Source: Rhizobium sophoriradicis
GTDB taxonomy: Bacteria > Pseudomonadota > Alphaproteobacteria > Rhizobiales > Rhizobiaceae
Direction: 5' to 3'
Assembly (NCBI RefSeq): GCF_003939025.1
Contig: NZ_RQIH01000013.1
Span: 1-64,000, forward strand
DNA: 64,000 bases
In this document: one piece after another, positions 60,296 to 64,000 of the stretch
How the letters are laid out: each line of letters begins with the position of its first letter
Numbering within the stretch: position 1 is the first letter of the stretch
Notes under the pieces: model-generated
Seen by the model: only the letters and a program-made list of their open reading frames with translations
Database searches by the model: none
What the model was told of the DNA's origin: nothing
Made by a program: the position numbers and the translations under genes

Positions 60296-61156
60296 TCAGT
60301 GCTCGTAGAAATCCTGAACGATCTTCCATGCGGCGTCGGCCGTGTCGACGAAGCTGATCAGCTTGACGTCATCAGGCGCGATCGTGCCGAATTCGGCCAA
60401 TGCTTCGAAATTGATGATGCTTCGCCAGAAGGCCTCTCCGAACAGGATCAGCGGCAGGCGCTCCATGCGGCCGGTCTGGATCAGCGTCAGGCATTCGAAG
60501 AATTCGTCGAGCGTTCCGAAGCCGCCGGGAAAGACCGCGATCGCCTTGGCGCGCACCATGAAATGCATCTTGCGAATGGCGAAATAGTGGAAGTTGAAGC
60601 TGAGCTCCGGCGTCACATAGGCGTTCGGCGCCTGCTCATGCGGCAGCACGATGTTGAGGCCGATCGAGGGTGCGCCCTCGTCGGCCGCGCCGCGATTGCC
60701 CGCTTCCATGACGCCGGGACCGCCGCCGGTGACGATGACATATTCCTGGAAATCGAAGCTCGCCGAATATTTCGAGCAGAGCCGGGCGAATTTGCGGGCT
60801 TCGTCATAATAGATCGACGCCGCCTCCAGATTGGCGCGCTGGATGTCGTTGCGCGCCGCCCAGGCGCTCTGGCCGGGGGCAGGAATGCGGGCGCCGCCGA
60901 ACATGACGACGGTGGAGCGGATGCCGCGTTCCGTCAGCATCATCTCGGTCTTCAGCAGTTCCAGCTGCAGGCGGATCGGCCGCAGCTCCTCGCGGCAGAG
61001 GAAATCCTCGTCGACATAGGCAAGACGATAAGCCGGCGACATCGTCTGCGGCGTCTTCGGCACGGCTTGCGCCCGCTGCCGGTCGGTCGAACTGCTTTTC
61101 AGCGGGTCCCATACGCCATCCTTACGCCTAGAACCGCCGTTTCGTCCCTTCGACAT
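60296..61156 (-). CDS. LOG-family (TIGR00730) protein
   Basis: A 286-residue Rossmann-fold protein of the LOG/YgdH family, members of which are cytokinin-activating 5'-monophosphate phosphoribohydrolases or nucleotide 5'-monophosphate nucleosidases. The motif PGGFGTLDEFFE (about residues 211-222) and the VTGGGPGVMEAGNRGA region are present. A basic, low-complexity N-terminal extension (about 1-45, RRKDGVWDPLKSSS) precedes the core. The ATG at 61156 is chosen; TTG at 61162 is a possible longer start. In a plant-associated organism a cytokinin link is tempting but unproven. Confidence 0.88.
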   Translation of the reverse strand: MSKGRNGGSRRKDGVWDPLKSSSTDRQRAQAVPKTPQTMSPAYRLAYVDEDFLCREELRPIRLQLELLKTEMMLTERGIRSTVVMFGGARIPAPGQSAWAARNDIQRANLEAASIYYDEARKFARLCSKYSASFDFQEYVIVTGGGPGVMEAGNRGAADEGAPSIGLNIVLPHEQAPNAYVTPELSFNFHYFAIRKMHFMVRAKAIAVFPGGFGTLDEFFECLTLIQTGRMERLPLILFGEAFWRSIINFEALAEFGTIAPDDVKLISFVDTADAAWKIVQDFYEH

Positions 61157-61351
61157 GTCCAAATGCCTTTCAGTATTGCCAGCATCAACTGCCGGATATG
61201 TCGCTATAACGCCTTGAAACCAGATATGATCTTGTCGGAAAAATCATTCCGTTCTACGGGTGCATGCTATAGAGCAGGATATACCCACACCGATCGCATT
61301 TCAGGAGACTTCGGCGTCTCCACGATAGAGATCGAAGTTTAAGGAATTCTC

Positions 61352-62212
61352 ATGAGCGCCACCGACCTCGCATCCCTCGAAAAAACCATCGAAACCGCCT
61401 TCGACAATCGCGACAATGTGAACATGTCGACGAAGGGCGAGGTCCGCGATGCGGTGGACGCGGCGCTCGATCTGCTTGATGGCGGCAAGGTCCGCGTGGC
61501 CGAACGCGGCACCGACGGCATCTGGAGGGTCAATCAGTGGCTCAAGAAGGCGGTGCTCCTGTCCTTCCGCCTCAATGACATGGAGGTGGTCAAGGGCGGC
61601 TCCGGCAATTCCACCTGGTGGGACAAGGTTCCCTCGAAATTCGAAAACTGGGGCGAGAACCAGTTCCGCGCCGCCGGCTTCCGCGCCGTTCCCAACTGCG
61701 TCGTGCGCCGCTCGGCCTATATAGCGCCGAACGCCATCCTGATGCCGTCCTTCGTCAATCTCGGCGCCTATGTCGGCGAAGGCACGATGGTCGACACCTG
61801 GGCGACCGTCGGCTCCTGCGCACAGATCGGCAAACATGTGCATCTGTCCGGTGGCGTCGGCATCGGCGGCGTGCTGGAGCCGATGCAGGCCGGCCCGACG
61901 ATCATCGAGGACAATTGCTTCATCGGCGCCCGCTCCGAAGTGGTCGAGGGCTGCATCATCCGTGAAGGCTCCGTTCTCGGCATGGGCGTTTACATCGGCA
62001 AGTCGACCAAGATCGTCGACCGCGCCACCGGCGAGGTGATGTACGGCGAAGTGCCGCCCTATTCGGTCGTCGTCGCCGGTTCGATGGCTTCGGCCAATGC
62101 GACGATGGCAAACGGCCAGCCGGCGCCGCATCTCTACTGCGCCGTTATCGTCAAGCGCGTCGACGAACAGACCCGCTCCAAGACCGGCATCAACGAGCTG
62201 CTCAGAGATTGA
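61352..62212 (+). CDS. dapD: Tetrahydrodipicolinate N-succinyltransferase
   Basis: A 286-residue left-handed beta-helix acyltransferase for lysine/diaminopimelate synthesis. Hexapeptide-repeat regions appear from about 115 to 250 (VRRSAYIAPNAILMPSFVN, LSGGVGIGGVLEP, IEDNCFIGARSEV). The N-terminal helical domain is typical. The ATG at 61352 follows AAGGAATTC. dapE is next on the same strand, 100 bp downstream. Confidence 0.96.
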   Translation: MSATDLASLEKTIETAFDNRDNVNMSTKGEVRDAVDAALDLLDGGKVRVAERGTDGIWRVNQWLKKAVLLSFRLNDMEVVKGGSGNSTWWDKVPSKFENWGENQFRAAGFRAVPNCVVRRSAYIAPNAILMPSFVNLGAYVGEGTMVDTWATVGSCAQIGKHVHLSGGVGIGGVLEPMQAGPTIIEDNCFIGARSEVVEGCIIREGSVLGMGVYIGKSTKIVDRATGEVMYGEVPPYSVVVAGSMASANATMANGQPAPHLYCAVIVKRVDEQTRSKTGINELLRD

Positions 62213-62311
62213 TGACACCGGCACATTGATCCGGTAAACAGACGGCTTCTTTTACGCGAGGCGGCTCCGCCTTGCCATGTCTTTGCCATTCCCGCCGGAT
62301 AGTTCGACGCC

Positions 62312-63505
62312 ATGACCGCTACCGACCCCGTCGCCAATCTCCAGACGTTGATTCGCTGCCCGTCCGTGACGCCCGCCGAAGGCGGCGCGCTCGCGGCGCT
62401 CGACGCCATGCTCACGCCGCTCGGCTTTACGGTCGACAAGGTGACGGCACGCGAAGAGGGCACAGCCGATATCGAGAACCTCTATGCCCGCCTCGGCCGC
62501 GACGGCCCGCACCTGATGTTTGCCGGCCACACCGACGTCGTGCCGGTCGGCGACGAGGGCGCCTGGACACATCCGCCGTTTGCCGCCGAGATATCAAAGG
62601 GCGAGCTCTTCGGCCGCGGCGCCGTCGACATGAAGGGCGGCATCGCCTGCTTCGTCGCAGCCGTCGCCCGCCATATCGAAAAGAACGGCGAGCCGGCCGG
62701 CTCGATCTCCCTGCTGATTACCGGCGACGAAGAAGGTCCGGCGATCAACGGCACGGTCAAGCTGCTGCAATGGGCGGCTGAGCGCGGCGAGCACTGGGAC
62801 GCCTGCCTGGTCGGTGAACCCACAAATCCCGACCGGCTCGGCGACATGATCAAGATCGGCCGGCGCGGGTCGCTGTCGGGCAGGATCACCGTGCACGGAG
62901 TGCAGGGCCACGCCGCCTATCCCCACCTCGCCGACAATCCGGTGCGCGGCATCGTCCAGCTGACGCAGGCGCTGATGGATCCGCCCTTCGACGGCGGCAC
63001 CGACGATTTCCAGCCGTCGAACCTCGAAGTGACGACGGTCGATGTCGGCAATCCTGCCACCAACGTCATTCCGGCAAAGGCATCGGCAAGCTTCAACATC
63101 CGCTTCAACGACAGCTGGACGGTCGACACGCTGCGTGCGGAAATCCTGCGGCGGCTCGATGCCGCCGCAGGCGACGGTCAACTGCGTCCGGGCCGGGAGC
63201 CGGTGAAATACGATATCGTCTGGGCCGACCGGCCGAGCCACGTCTTTCTCACCCGCAACAATGCTTTGATCGCCTCGCTGTCTTCGGCCGTCGAAAGCGT
63301 CACCGGCCGGTCGCCGGCGCTTTCGACCACCGGCGGCACGTCCGATGCCCGCTTCATCAAGGACTATTGCCCGGTTGTCGAGTTCGGCCTGGTCGGTCAG
63401 ACGATGCACATGGTCGACGAGCGTGTCGCCGTTGCCGATCTGGAGACGCTGACGGCGATCTACGAGACCTTCATCGACCGCTGGTTCGCCCATGCCGGGT
63501 CTTAA
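62312..63505 (+). CDS. dapE: Succinyl-diaminopimelate desuccinylase
   Basis: A 397-residue zinc M20 peptidase-family enzyme releasing LL-diaminopimelate. Metal ligands are visible in MFAGHTDVVPVGD (His/Asp, about residues 69-81), the GRGAVDMKGGIACF core Asp and the ITGDEEGPAING Glu pair. The C-terminal His is in LVGQTMHMVDE. It is directly after dapD, and its end overlaps the next membrane protein gene. Confidence 0.95.
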   Translation: MTATDPVANLQTLIRCPSVTPAEGGALAALDAMLTPLGFTVDKVTAREEGTADIENLYARLGRDGPHLMFAGHTDVVPVGDEGAWTHPPFAAEISKGELFGRGAVDMKGGIACFVAAVARHIEKNGEPAGSISLLITGDEEGPAINGTVKLLQWAAERGEHWDACLVGEPTNPDRLGDMIKIGRRGSLSGRITVHGVQGHAAYPHLADNPVRGIVQLTQALMDPPFDGGTDDFQPSNLEVTTVDVGNPATNVIPAKASASFNIRFNDSWTVDTLRAEILRRLDAAAGDGQLRPGREPVKYDIVWADRPSHVFLTRNNALIASLSSAVESVTGRSPALSTTGGTSDARFIKDYCPVVEFGLVGQTMHMVDERVAVADLETLTAIYETFIDRWFAHAGS

Positions 63506-64000
63506 GGAAGTCCAGTATTATCTGGCCGGCCTGTGGCTGCTGATCCGGATGGATCCGCGCGGCTTCCGCTTCCTCGATCTGTCGGAGCGCGGCGTCAACC
63601 GATCGTTCTGGGCGATGGCCTGGTGCCTGCCGCCGATGGGTATTTCCTGGCTGTGGTGGCGACAGGCCTTCCTGCGGTCGATGCCGCCGGAAGCCGACGT
63701 CGATTTTGCCTTCTTTATCAGGCTCGGCCTCGTCGAGGTCGCCAACTGGTTCGTGCCGCTGGTCTTTGCCGGGCTGCTGCTGCTGGCCTTCCGCATGGGC
63801 GAGCGCTTCGCCCCCGTCGTCGTCAGCGTCAACTGGCTCGGCGTGCCGCTCTCCTATATCAACGGCCTGCTGCTGGCGCTGGTGTTCTTCCTGCCCGGCA
63901 CCGTCGGCCTCGTCTCGCTGCTGCTGCTCGCCTTCATGCTGGCGCAGGTCTTCGCGCTGGCACGAATCCTCCGGATGATCTGCCATGATCACGCGCTGAT
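63492..64000 (+). CDS. Multi-pass membrane protein, cut by window end
   Basis: A frame opening at ATG 63492 (MPGLKEVQYYLAGLWLLIRM) runs to the last base without a stop, so it is partial. At least four hydrophobic segments (about residues 38-55, 76-100, 110-130, 134-158) mark it as an integral membrane protein. It overlaps dapE by 14 bp, so it is part of the dap transcript. It resembles the small uncharacterised membrane proteins that often follow dapE in Rhizobiales; no function is known to me. Confidence 0.7.
   Translation, partial: MPGLKEVQYYLAGLWLLIRMDPRGFRFLDLSERGVNRSFWAMAWCLPPMGISWLWWRQAFLRSMPPEADVDFAFFIRLGLVEVANWFVPLVFAGLLLLAFRMGERFAPVVVSVNWLGVPLSYINGLLLALVFFLPGTVGLVSLLLLAFMLAQVFALARILRMICHDHAL

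Overview
The window looks like a chromosomal segment of a Rhizobiales alphaproteobacterium, most likely the Rhizobium leguminosarum/etli group. This rests on high GC, typical rhizobial intergenic palindromes, a complete frc-type fructose import operon with its ROK regulator, HWE/HisKA_2 histidine kinases, and the order rpmH-rnpA-yidC-engB ... argB ... HAD nucleotidase ... dapD-dapE. No rRNA, prophage or CRISPR array was seen. One tRNA (Arg, ACG) is present.

Layout. 0.3-8.2 kb: fructokinase and pyrE; a TetR repressor divergent from an NmrA-like/DUF1772 pair over two palindromic operators; a glyoxalase-like protein; a diguanylate cyclase; pyrC. 8.3-13.9 kb: fructose ABC transport genes frcK-frcA-frcC-frcB (minus strand), divergent from frcR plus an RbsD/FucU mutarotase. 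13.9-17.7 kb: a stress module with a response regulator and HWE kinase divergent from a Mn-catalase/DUF892 fusion, with two divergent EcfG (RpoE2)-like promoters. 17.9-20.6 kb: a TetR regulator, a medium-chain dehydrogenase and an alpha/beta hydrolase linked by three copies of one 18-bp operator. 20.9-31.3 kb: a GGDEF-EAL protein, RidA and cupin proteins, a winged-helix/TPR regulator, a hydroxyproline-type racemase with an FAD amino-acid dehydrogenase, a lipoprotein hydrolase, a CCUCCUCCC-loop small RNA, an aldo/keto reductase and a phospholipid-methyltransferase-like protein.

31.5-37.1 kb is accessory: small secreted proteins, a 269-bp MITE, a possible replication-initiator relic with tandem repeats, an orphan DNA methyltransferase and an alkyl-sulfatase-like hydrolase with a divergent LysR regulator. 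38.2-42.4 kb: tRNA-Arg, a sensor kinase and a chemotaxis receptor. 42.7-46.0 kb: the rpmH-rnpA-yidC-engB housekeeping run. 46.0-51.0 kb lies between engB and argB and holds a cold-shock gene, small proteins, an HWE kinase, and a fasciclin/anti-sigma/ECF-sigma locus. 51.1-64 kb: argB, an ArsR-desaturase pair, an FMN 2-hydroxyacid dehydrogenase, a PEP mutase-like enzyme and Ada, a B12 radical-SAM protein, a HAD nucleotidase, an EF-hand protein, a LOG-family protein, dapD, dapE and a membrane protein cut by the window end.

Most notable: (1) an unannotated minus-strand RNA at about 29055-29180, whose three hairpins all expose an anti-Shine-Dalgarno CCUCC loop; (2) a 353-bp MITE with 31-bp terminal inverted repeats and TA duplications inside the ECF sigma gene, where in-silico removal of the element and one TA restores the frame exactly; (3) a three-copy operator defining a small TetR regulon; (4) paired EcfG-type promoters joining a kinase/regulator pair to a fused catalase.
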